Positions 1 through 6,757 of a DNA stretch of 12,885 nucleotides are shown here, one piece after another; position 1 is the first letter of the stretch, and each line of letters opens with the position of its first letter. The stretch is from contig NATF01000062.1 in NCBI GenBank assembly GCA_002085205.1, positions 1-12,885 on the forward strand, given 5' to 3'. The notes under the pieces were generated by a model. That model saw nothing but the letters and a program-made list of their open reading frames with translations, searched no databases and was not told where the DNA came from. The position numbers and the translations under genes are program-made. Source of the stretch: Candidatus Cloacimonas sp. 4484_275 (GTDB lineage Bacteria > Cloacimonadota > Cloacimonadia > Cloacimonadales > TCS61).

Positions 1-19
1 TCTTTCTTTTTGCTTTTTT

Positions 20-154
20 CTATTCATGATGAAGTATAAAAACCACCTTTTTATTTTGTTTTTTTAAATCATTAAATAAAGGCACGGCTTCTTGATTCCT
101 TAAAGTGATAACTTGCAAAATCTTTTTCTTAACTTTGTTAACATAAAATTGCAT
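20..154 (-). CDS. Small hypothetical ORF, possibly translationally coupled to the VanZ-like gene
   Basis: A 44-codon ORF begins at an ATG that overlaps the TGA stop of the upstream VanZ-like gene (TGATG), a common translational-coupling arrangement, and ends at TAG. The same frame extends upstream to a possible ATG at 208 inside the VanZ-like gene, but that would give a large overlap. The product is basic and lysine-rich (KVKKK, DLKKQNKK), with no signal peptide, membrane segment or recognisable motif. I do not recognise the family. It may be a real small protein, the remnant of a longer gene, or chance reading downstream of the operon. Another ATG in a different frame (minus strand, 25-27) could open a gene running off the window edge, but it has no evident ribosome binding site. 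Confidence 0.3.
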   Translation of the reverse strand: MQFYVNKVKKKILQVITLRNQEAVPLFNDLKKQNKKVVFILHHE

Positions 155-1182
155 CACTTCATTTTTGGGAAAACCTTTTCCTCCTTTTCCCTCTTCTCCG
201 CTTCCCAACGAGAATTGAAAAAAGTTTTTTTATCAACCAATCTGAACATTCCGTTTTCAAAAATCATTAAATCAAAATAAGGAATCGGTATTCCTTTATA
301 AATAGTAAGAAATCGTGAATTATAAATTATATTTTTATGCATAAAAACGAGAAATGAAATAATTTGAGCAAATATCAAAAAAACAAGAAAAAAACGAATA
401 ATTTTATTTGCGGAAAAATGGATAAACAAAAATATCACGACAAAAACAAACAAAGAAATAAATATTGAATTTATCCGCACCGTCTTTTCTGTTAAAATAG
501 AGCTGAAATATAAAAAAATAAGGGTAAACAAAAATTCCAAAAATAATAATGATAGCGGATTTCGAAAATAATCTTTTAATTTACGATGCTTAATTTTCCA
601 ACCTTTTTCAATTATTTTTCCATTTTCATAAACAAAAAACACGAAAATTATTCCGAGAACGGCACCCAACATATCTTTCACGATATCGCTAATATCAAAA
701 ATTCGGTTTGTTAGATTCAGTTGAAGGGTTTCGTCTGTTGTAGAAATAAGCGTCGCCGTCAAAAAGATAACGGCAATAATTTTTGTAGAATCCATTTTCC
801 GATATTTCAAATATCGATACATCAAATAGGAAAAAATCGTGTAAGCAAGGTAGTGCCAATTACTTTGAATATCAAAGAGAGAATTACCCAAATAAAAATC
901 CGATATTTGTTGAGCAAAGATAATGACCACACCGATAAAAAGCAAAGTTAATAATCGAAGTTGATTTAGTTTCTTTCTAATCAAATAGATGATAAACGAA
1001 AAAAACAAGATGAAAATTATCGGAATTATTTTTATCTCCCAATTGTGAAAATAAAAAGAATATTCCGATATTTTTTTTATTGTCGGTTGAAGATAGTATT
1101 TGGTCATTACAAAAGGACCGGCAAAAATTATCAAAATATAAATTAGTAATTGATTTTTTCTTTTCAATAAAAAATTTTTCAA
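154..1182 (-). CDS. VanZ-like multi-spanning membrane protein
   Basis: The 342-residue product has many hydrophobic segments (about 11-30, 51-68, 77-92, 110-125, 134-148, 168-186, 211-230, 238-256 and 262-282). Residues 110-180 carry the VanZ-family pattern: His110 at the start of a helix, Asp150-Glu151 with Gln154, Arg160, Asp166, Asp170 and a Gly-rich helix (LGAVLG). VanZ is named for low-level teicoplanin resistance in enterococci, but most relatives have no defined role. The start is TTG at 1182, with GGGAG five bases upstream. The gene follows the rhodanese-containing DUF1573 gene by 23 nt and is probably cotranscribed with it. The tail after residue 283 is a soluble extension ending in a charged Lys/Glu-rich stretch. 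The stop is TGA, the only terminating TGA among the confident genes in the window, which matters for interpreting the in-frame TGAs upstream in the operon. Confidence 0.75.
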   Translation of the reverse strand: MKNFLLKRKNQLLIYILIIFAGPFVMTKYYLQPTIKKISEYSFYFHNWEIKIIPIIFILFFSFIIYLIRKKLNQLRLLTLLFIGVVIIFAQQISDFYLGNSLFDIQSNWHYLAYTIFSYLMYRYLKYRKMDSTKIIAVIFLTATLISTTDETLQLNLTNRIFDISDIVKDMLGAVLGIIFVFFVYENGKIIEKGWKIKHRKLKDYFRNPLSLLFLEFLFTLIFLYFSSILTEKTVRINSIFISLFVFVVIFLFIHFSANKIIRFFLVFLIFAQIISFLVFMHKNIIYNSRFLTIYKGIPIPYFDLMIFENGMFRLVDKKTFFNSRWEAEKREKEEKVFPKMK

Positions 1183-1205
1183 ATAATCTCCCAGAATTTC
1201 AATCT

Positions 1206-2669
1206 TTATTCTATTATTTTTTCCGCTTTTTTATTTCCGAGTAAAGAATTTTTCCTCATTCCGGATAATGATAAATTTTCTTTTTTCCATCCGTGGAAAC
1301 CACCGGCCAAATAATATACTTTTTTAAATTCCAAATCTTCAATCGTTTTCAAAATTTTTTCTCCATGCACTCCCTCGTCATCATAAATTAAGAGTATTTT
1401 GTTTTTATCCATCGCATTTAATAAATCTTTGAAATTTTCCGCATTGAAGTCCAGATTTATCGCGTGTTTTATATGATCATCATTATATTTTTTTTCGCTT
1501 CTGATATCCAAAATCAAAATGTCGTTAAAATTTTCATTAATGATTTTATAAGCGTCGAGGGGAGAAACTTTTTCAACTTTTTCACCGGAATTTTTTAATT
1601 TAGTATTTTCTTTTCGATTCATTTTGCCGATAATTTTCAAAGAAACCATGCTTCGATTCGGGTCATTGGAAAAAACATTCACCACAAAATTCAATTTTGC
1701 TCTGAAATATTTCGGTTTTACCTCCAATTTCACAGTACCTTTTCGATTTTTTTTCAATACCTTATCATAAGCAATTACAGAAACTCCCATAGGAACATCG
1801 ATAGTCCTGATTATCAAATCGTTTTTTCCAATATTCTTATAATAAAATTCAACCGTTTTACTTTCTTTTTTGGAAATTACTCCCACATCGGCAACATATC
1901 CTTCAAATTGAATTTTCGGAGCTTTCTTTCTTTCCTTTTCCGTTAGATACGAAAAATCTTCCAAAATAGTTGCGGACACCGTGATAGCATAATTTCTCTT
2001 TCTGTTTCCTTCCTCTATCGTTAGTGGTATTCGTTCGTCGAGTAAGCCGTATTTTTTCCCTTGAGTAGGATCAAGAGTGATAACTATTTTTCCTTTTTCC
2101 TGAGGTTTCAAACTATCTTTCAAAGTATAAATTTGTAAAATATCGGAGTGTTCGCCGAAAGATATTTTCATCGGTACGGTCGCGGTATTTTTAATCAGTA
2201 TCGTATCGGAAATCACCTCCGAATTCAGTATGTTGCCTAATTTGATTCTATTTTTGGAAAGTCGCAATTTTCCCAATTTTGTTCTCAATTTTCCGGGACT
2301 CGGCAATACATTTCCTGAAATTTTCAGAGTGAGAACATTTTCTCTCGCGTTGGAACTAACGGTTATTCCTTTATGAAAAGGTCCGGGTCTATTATCGGTT
2401 TTATAAACTACGGTGATGTATCCTTGTTCGCCGGGTTTTATTTCTCCAGTTGACCAACTGGGTGTTGTGCAACCTCACGTTGCCTTTACCCGAATAAGTT
2501 TTAAAGGTTCGTCGCCGGTATTGGTAAATTCGAACTTATATTCAACAGGTCCGTCTTCTTCCTTGATCGTACCGAAATCGTGTTCCATTTCTTTGAAAGT
2601 AATTTCCGGCAGCGCCATCAATAAATTGCTTAACAGCAAAATAACAATTACAATTAATATTTTCTTCAT
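1206..2669 (-). CDS. Probable exported selenoprotein: DUF1573-type domain (Sec65-Gly-Cys67) with Ig-like repeats and a C-terminal rhodanese-like domain
   Basis: Read as one gene, with TGA at 2475-2477 decoded as selenocysteine, it gives 487 residues. ATG at 2669 follows GGAGG by 4 nt. Residues 1-19 form a signal peptide (MKK, hydrophobic core, cleavage near LMA/LPE). Residues 20-122 are a DUF1573 domain (EHDFGTI, FTNTGDEPL) with Sec65-Gly-Cys67-Thr in place of the usual CGCT motif, then WSTGEIKPGE. Two more beta-rich segments (about 125-235 and 245-350) resemble Ig/ASH modules. Residues about 368-466 are rhodanese-like (DIRSEKKYNDDHIKHAINL, LAGGFHGWK), but the loop that should hold the active Cys reads Tyr-Asp-Asp-Glu-Gly, so sulfurtransferase activity is unlikely. 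Cys67 is the only cysteine in the protein, leaving Sec65/Cys67 as the only redox pair. It lies 16 nt after a paralogue with the same TGA position. The alternative, a nonsense-broken gene, is unlikely given the paralogue and the SECIS hairpin. The substrate is unknown. Confidence 0.85.
2446..2477 (-). promoter_or_regulatory. In-frame UGA (Sec codon 65) plus predicted bacterial SECIS hairpin, downstream paralogue
   Basis: The TGA at 2475-2477 stands at the first Cys of the DUF1573 CGCT motif. Starting 14 nt after it, the coding strand reads CCAGTTGGTCAACTGG (2461 to 2446): a perfect 6-bp stem closing a GGUC tetraloop. In E. coli fdhF the SelB-binding apical loop carries GGUCU at nearly the same distance from UGA. 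A guanine at the first loop position and a loop about 20 nt from UGA match the known bacterial SECIS pattern. The element encodes Ser-Trp-Ser-Thr-Gly in the protein. SelB binding is inferred. Confidence 0.82.
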
Positions 2670-2685
2670 TTTTCCTCCAAATAAT

Positions 2686-3750
2686 CTATTCCGCGATTTT
2701 TCCGGAGAGTTCCACTCTTGTTTCCGGTCTTTTGGGATCATTGCTAATAATGGTAATATATGACAAGAATTTTTTACCTGCAAAACGAGCAATCGGTTTG
2801 ATTTCCAAAGATATTTTTCCTGTTTTTCGTGGAGAAATCCGTGTCGGATAAGAAAGGATTTCAATTCCGTCACTATGATTAATCGTTCTGATTTTCAGAG
2901 TCGAGTTTCCGTGGTTTTTCAATTTAATCTTTGTATTAATTACCGTATTTTTCTTTACTTCGCCCAAATCAATATGCGTGCTATCCAGAACAATTTTCGC
3001 CGAATTTTGCAGTTCTTTTTCCGTTAAGTAAGAAAAATCTTCTTTAATTGAAATAATCACTTTAATCTTTGTTTCCGTCTCAAATGAATCTATTTTTGTC
3101 GAAAGGATTAAATCTTCGATTAGATGTCCGTAATATTTTTTCTTTTGAGTATCGGTTTTCAGAATTATTTCCGCTCGCTGGTGCGGTTCAAGAAATTCGG
3201 GATAACTCAACACCTCGATAAAAGGAGGTTTCTTTTTCAAAGTTATTCTCATCTCTTTCGCAGTGTCATTTTGAATTTTTAAGGTATCGAATTTAGTCTC
3301 CGTATCTTTCACGATTCGAAAATTTACATTTCTCTTATTTAAACGCAAATTACCGATTTTCGTCCGCAATTTTCCAGGTTCGGGAATTACTGTCCCGAAA
3401 ACAAGCAATTTCAGAAATTCATCGCCGGCATTTGTTTTTACCAATATTGATTTATGAAAACTACCGATTCGGTTCAAAGGATTGAAAGTCACTTCCACAT
3501 AACCTTTCTTTCCTGGCAAAATTTCACCGGTTGACCAACCGGGGACAGTACATCCTCATGCCGATTTTACTTTGACAATTTTCAAAGGTTCGTCGCCGGT
3601 ATTGGTAAATTCAAATGTATAATGAACTTTGCCGCCTCCCTCTTTGATTTGTCCGAAATCATGCTCCATCGTATCAAATGAAATTTCCGGCAGCGAAAAC
3701 ATTAAAGTTCTCAAAAACAGGAAACAAATTATCAGACCGATTTTTTTCAT
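2686..3750 (-). CDS. Probable exported selenoprotein: DUF1573-type domain (Sec65-Gly-Cys67) with Ig-like repeats
   Basis: Read through the TGA at 3556-3558 as selenocysteine, the gene encodes 354 residues. The start is ATG at 3750, preceded by GGGAGA; the stop is TAG. Residues 1-19 look like a signal peptide (MKK, hydrophobic core, FS/LPE). Residues 20-124 form the DUF1573 domain with EHDFGQI, FTNTGDEPL and Sec65-Gly-Cys67-Thr, followed by WSTGEILPGK. Two further beta-sandwich-like segments follow, sharing PGKLRTK and EDFSYLTEKE with the downstream paralogue. There is no rhodanese domain. After signal cleavage, Cys67 is the only Cys (Cys9 is in the signal peptide). It lies between an M23 peptidase gene (17 nt upstream) and its paralogue (16 nt downstream), so all three are probably cotranscribed. 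DUF1573 proteins are exported in many Gram-negative lineages, but their function is largely undefined. A redox role for the Sec-x-Cys pair is inferred. Confidence 0.85.
3527..3558 (-). promoter_or_regulatory. In-frame UGA (Sec codon 65) plus predicted bacterial SECIS hairpin, upstream paralogue
   Basis: The TGA at 3556-3558 is followed, after 13 nt, by CCGGTTGGTCAACCGG on the coding strand (3542 to 3527): a perfect 6-bp stem with a GGUC loop. Relative to the hairpin of the downstream paralogue, one A-U pair has become G-C by changes on both arms, while loop and spacing are identical. One change alters the protein (Ser to Gly) and the other is silent (ACT to ACC), so pairing rather than protein sequence appears to be conserved. 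Confidence 0.83.
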
Positions 3751-3767
3751 AAATTCTCCCGATAAAT

Positions 3768-4343
3768 CTATTCGAGTTTGAGATTTTTAAGAAAATTTTT
3801 CACGGAACCCTGATGAAAAAATAAACGGTGTTTGGGATTGAAGGTCTTATTTTCGGCATCTCTCAATTCCAAATGCAAATGCGAAGGTTTTCCGCTTCTG
3901 CGAATATTTCCCGTGAGACCGGTTAAACCGACTTTTGTACTTCCCGTAACTGTTTCACCGGTTTTCACAAAAATTTTGTTCAAATGTGCGTAAAGTGTTT
4001 CTATCCCTTCCGGATACAAAATTCTGACAATTTTTCCGTATTCCACTTTCACCGTGTCAATTACGCCGTTTTCCCGCTTACATTCCGTTTCTATCAAAAA
4101 ATGAGGATTATCTTCGGCTTGCATAACGATTCCATAATCAGCTATCGGATACACGGGCGTATTTTCGGGAACAAACAAATCGATTCCTTCGTGCTTTCGG
4201 AGAGAATCGTTTTCGGTAGTGAGAATGGTGATTTGATCCAATTTTTTTTGTAAATGATTTATAATGAGAGTATCAATGACAACCAGCAAAAGTAACAACA
4301 AAACAATCAAAAATCTTATAAATGCTATCGTCCGTACTTTCAT
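3768..4343 (-). CDS. Membrane-anchored M23 (LytM-type) peptidase family protein
   Basis: The 191-residue product has a short basic N terminus, one membrane helix (about 8-28), a coiled-coil-like stretch (about 29-50) and an M23 domain. The expected zinc-site residues are visible: His51 and Asp55 in HEGID, His120 in YAHL, and His155/His157 in SHLHLEL. The VKTGETVTGSTKVGLTGLTG segment is typical of the fold. Family members cut peptidoglycan cross-links or stems, or act as envelope scaffolds or amidase activators when the site is degenerate; here the ligands appear intact, so activity is plausible. The domain should face the periplasm. AGAGGAA precedes the ATG. It sits between a GT2 glycosyltransferase gene and the two selenoprotein genes, suggesting a shared envelope role. 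Confidence 0.85.
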   Translation of the reverse strand: MKVRTIAFIRFLIVLLLLLLVVIDTLIINHLQKKLDQITILTTENDSLRKHEGIDLFVPENTPVYPIADYGIVMQAEDNPHFLIETECKRENGVIDTVKVEYGKIVRILYPEGIETLYAHLNKIFVKTGETVTGSTKVGLTGLTGNIRRSGKPSHLHLELRDAENKTFNPKHRLFFHQGSVKNFLKNLKLE

Positions 4344-4474
4344 TATTTCCTCTGACGCAAAAAATTTTTTAAGAATATAATTGGCAATATTTTTTTCAGT
4401 GGAAATTCATTCCAAACCAACCGTTTTCAGTCCCGCAAAAAATACGACGAAAACAACCATACATATTAAAAAAA
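4344..4474 (-). other. Intergenic gap within the envelope operon
   Basis: These 131 nt separate the GT2 gene from the M23 gene, much more than other gaps in this operon (16-23 nt). Only ORFs of about 17-22 codons occur on the minus strand, with no convincing ribosome binding site. A/T tracts are present (AAAAAATTTTTT near 4360-4371), but I see no clear terminator hairpin or -35/-10 pair. A secondary promoter for the M23-selenoprotein genes could lie here. Confidence 0.4.
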
Positions 4475-5170
4475 TTACCGGCGGTCAAAAAACAATTCGT
4501 ATATCACGATTTTAACAAAATTCATAATATCTCTGCCGTGAGAAATATAGCTTTTTTCGGTTTGATAAATCGTTTGAATCGGAACGAAATCTATTTTCGC
4601 TTTTCGGCGGACAAATTTAAAAATAATTTCCGTTTCAAATTGATAACGTTCCGAACGAAAACTCATTTTTTTTATCAAATCCAGACTATACAACCTGAAA
4701 CCGGATTGAGAATCCAAAATTTTGTAACCGGTTGTAATGCTGACCACAAAACTGGTAATGCTGTTACTTAAAATTCGCGAAAACGGCATTTTGGCAAAAG
4801 CGAAATTTCTTTTTCCAATAACCAAATCGGAATTTCGGCGGTTTTGGAGCTTGATAAAATCAGGAAAATTTTCCGGTTGATGTTGTAAATCGCAATCGAT
4901 GGTAAACGCATATCGAAAATCTTGAAAAATCGCTTCTCGAAATCCAGCCGTCAACGCCGCACCTTTTCCTTTGTTTACGGAAAAATTTATTACCTTGATT
5001 TGGAATGAAACACAAATCTCAACCGAGTTGTCCAACGAGGCATCATCAACTGCAATTATGTTCTCTTTGGGGAAAAATTTCAAAATTCGTTTCAATAACT
5101 TTTCCAAATGAGCGGAACCGTTATAAATCGGAATAATTACAGCCGTGTTTCCCCAATTTGCTTTTGCCAT
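4475..5170 (-). CDS. Family 2 glycosyltransferase, DPM1/polyprenyl-phosphate type
   Basis: The 231-residue GT-A glycosyltransferase carries the family signatures in order: VIIPIYNG (11-18), VDDASLDNS (41-49), NKGKGAALTAGF (66-77), the DxD-type metal site Asp92-Cys-Asp94 followed by LQHQPE, and DSQSGFR (153-159). This pattern is typical of dolichol- or polyprenyl-phosphate mannosyl/glucosyltransferases and related lipid-sugar enzymes. The protein lacks the C-terminal membrane helices of some relatives and is probably a peripheral enzyme at the cytoplasmic face. The sugar cannot be told from sequence. A purine-rich tract with GGGAA precedes the ATG. It is the first gene of the minus-strand envelope operon, divergent from the PHP gene. 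Envelope glycan or lipid-linked sugar synthesis is likely. Confidence 0.88.
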   Translation of the reverse strand: MAKANWGNTAVIIPIYNGSAHLEKLLKRILKFFPKENIIAVDDASLDNSVEICVSFQIKVINFSVNKGKGAALTAGFREAIFQDFRYAFTIDCDLQHQPENFPDFIKLQNRRNSDLVIGKRNFAFAKMPFSRILSNSITSFVVSITTGYKILDSQSGFRLYSLDLIKKMSFRSERYQFETEIIFKFVRRKAKIDFVPIQTIYQTEKSYISHGRDIMNFVKIVIYELFFDRR

Positions 5171-5341
5171 TTTTCATTCCCTATTCCTTCTTTCCCCTTG
5201 AAAAAAATCATTCTTTTAAGGTCAACAAAGAATTTATCTTTTTAATTTTTCCGAAAAAAAATTTCTTTTCCAAATAAATATGATTGACAAATAAATAGGT
5301 TTGAAAATTCAAAATATTTCAAAAAATAGAAATGAGAATAT
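5171..5341. promoter_or_regulatory. Divergent intergenic promoter region
   Basis: These 171 very AT-rich bases separate two divergent operons, so promoters for both must lie here or overlap the genes. On the plus strand there is a perfect TTGACA (5284-5289) but no good TATAAT at 16-18 nt. A TAGGTTTG (5296-5303) matches the Bacteroidetes -7 form TAnnTTTG, but its -33 partner is absent. On the minus strand a TTGACC lies near 5220, also without a good -10. No operator palindrome is evident, and the exact start sites cannot be placed. Confidence 0.35.
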
Positions 5342-6184
5342 ATGAAAAAAATCGATCTTCACATCCACACGGGGTGTTCGGACGGAATTTTTTCGGTGGA
5401 AGAGGTTCTGGACTTAGCCGAAAAATATGAATACGACGAAATTGCGATTACTGACCACGACACGATAGAAGGTTACAAAAAAGCTCTGGAAATAATGAAA
5501 ATAAAAGAATATCGTTTCAAATTAATTCCCGGCGTGGAAATCAGTTGTTCCCAAAAAAATCAGGATGTTCACATGCTGGCGTATTATTTTGACACTCAAA
5601 ATCAAAAATTGCTCAACCTGTTAAATTCGATTCAAAACGGGAGATTTGTGCGCGCTCAACAAATTCTTTCCAAATTGGAAAGAATGGGAATAAAAATCAA
5701 TTTTGCCAGAGTTCAGGAAATTGCCGGAAAAAACGGTTTAATTGGTCGCCCACACATTGCCAGAGCTTTAATCGAAATCGGCTGTTGCTCTTCCATAAAA
5801 GAAGTTTTTGAAATTTATTTGGGAGAAAATTGTCCCGCCAATGTTCCCAAACCGGCGCCAAATGCCAAAAAGGCTATCAAAACAATTCACAAGGCGGGAG
5901 GATTGGCGATTTTGGCTCATCCTTTCACACTCGACGATCAATCGGTTATTTACGATTTGATAAATTTCGGTTTGGATGGAATTGAAGTCTTTTATACCAA
6001 ACATTCGGAAGATAAAATCGAATATTACAATGAAATAGCTTTGAAAAACAATTTGGTCCGAACCGGCGGCAGCGATTTTCACGGTGACGGCTTGGATTTG
6101 ATGAATTTCGGTTATTACAGCGCTCCCGAATTTGTTTCCGAGGAACTTCTTCAAAAATTAAAAAAAATCAGGAGAGAAAACTAG
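5342..6184 (+). CDS. PHP-domain phosphoesterase, TrpH/YciV (RNase AM) type
   Basis: The 280-residue protein is full length for the TrpH/YciV group. PHP metal-site motifs are in order: His7-x-His9 with Asp14 (DLHIHTGCSDG), TDHDT (37-41), GVEIS (64-68), His77, GRPHIARAL (135-143), AHP (192-194) and GGSDFHG (242-248). The characterised E. coli relative (YciV/RNase AM) hydrolyses 3',5'-nucleotide bisphosphates and shortens RNA 5' ends, so a similar role in nucleotide or RNA turnover is likely. The enzyme should be cytoplasmic. It is the first gene of the plus-strand operon, and the next start codon follows its TAG directly. Its place before envelope glycosyltransferases suggests cotranscription more than a shared pathway. 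Confidence 0.88.
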   Translation: MKKIDLHIHTGCSDGIFSVEEVLDLAEKYEYDEIAITDHDTIEGYKKALEIMKIKEYRFKLIPGVEISCSQKNQDVHMLAYYFDTQNQKLLNLLNSIQNGRFVRAQQILSKLERMGIKINFARVQEIAGKNGLIGRPHIARALIEIGCCSSIKEVFEIYLGENCPANVPKPAPNAKKAIKTIHKAGGLAILAHPFTLDDQSVIYDLINFGLDGIEVFYTKHSEDKIEYYNEIALKNNLVRTGGSDFHGDGLDLMNFGYYSAPEFVSEELLQKLKKIRREN

Positions 6185-6757
6185 ATGGAAAATCAAGAAA
6201 CCACTCGGAAAAATTTTCCCAGAATTTATCGTTTTAACGCATTTATTCGTTGGTTCACGCTGATTTTTGCGGTGGCGGCAATCGTTTATTCCGTTTGGCT
6301 GATTTTCAACAGAATCGAAGCCGAGTCTTCAAAATTCGTCAAAATCGTTCCGTTCATTATTATCTTTTTCGCTTCCAATTCTTTAATGAGAAACCTCTTT
6401 TCTTTAAATACGATTGTGTTCAAAGAAGACGCTATTATTTTTCGTTTTCTTGCCAGAAAATCGGTGCGTATTCCTTGGAATTCCATTCGGAAAATGGAAT
6501 TGGAAGATGCGCGTCACAAAATGATAAAAATCAGTTACGAAGACGAAAACGGGCAAAAAGGAATTTTTAGATTTACGCTTTCTTTCCCGAATATGTTGGA
6601 AATTATTAACGGCATTGCCGAAATGTGTCCGCAAGCTGAATATGACGAATTTCTGAAAAATGTGATAATTGTCAAAGACGAGAAAAGCGAAGTAAAATTG
6701 CAGAAAGTTCAACTACCGGGAAAGGACGAAGACAAAGACAATGGAAATAAAGAATAA
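6185..6757 (+). CDS. Two-TM membrane protein with PH-like C-terminal domain, function unknown
   Basis: The 190-residue protein has a short cytoplasmic N terminus, two hydrophobic helices (about 22-43 and 51-72), then a soluble part beginning IVFKEDAIIFRFLARKSVRIPWNSIRKMEL, split here by domain: strand-rich segments resembling the bacterial PH-like (YdbT/bPH) architecture, where a short hydrophobic hairpin precedes a small beta-barrel. The tail (about 165-190) is highly charged (KDEDKDNGNKE). I do not recognise a specific family. The ATG follows the TAG of the PHP gene without a gap, with AGGAGA upstream, and the 3' end overlaps the GT9 gene by 17 nt, so translation of all three is probably coupled. 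No enzymatic motif is visible. Confidence 0.65.
   Translation: MENQETTRKNFPRIYRFNAFIRWFTLIFAVAAIVYSVWLIFNRIEAESSKFVKIVPFIIIFFASNSLMRNLFSLNTIVFKEDAIIFRFLARKSVRIPWNSIRKMELEDARHKMIKISYEDENGQKGIFRFTLSFPNMLEIINGIAEMCPQAEYDEFLKNVIIVKDEKSEVKLQKVQLPGKDEDKDNGNKE

Noticed and set aside
154..156. TGA at the end of the VanZ-like gene as a third Sec codon
   Set aside because: Only 17 codons follow before TAA, there is no Cys motif or GGUC hairpin after it, and a TGATG start overlap explains it as a normal stop.
2475..2873. A separate 132-residue protein starting at 2873
   Set aside because: Its first 68 codons overlap the upstream paralogue out of frame; the real start is ATG 2669 with GGAGG and a signal peptide.
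1206..3750. Two broken pseudogenes rather than selenoprotein genes
   Set aside because: Both downstream parts keep long, intact, family-like frames, the TGA is at the same codon and motif residue in both, and a conserved hairpin follows each.
4400..4460. Short hydrophobic ORF (about 17 codons) in the GT2-M23 gap
   Set aside because: Very short, with no good ribosome binding site and no recognisable motif.
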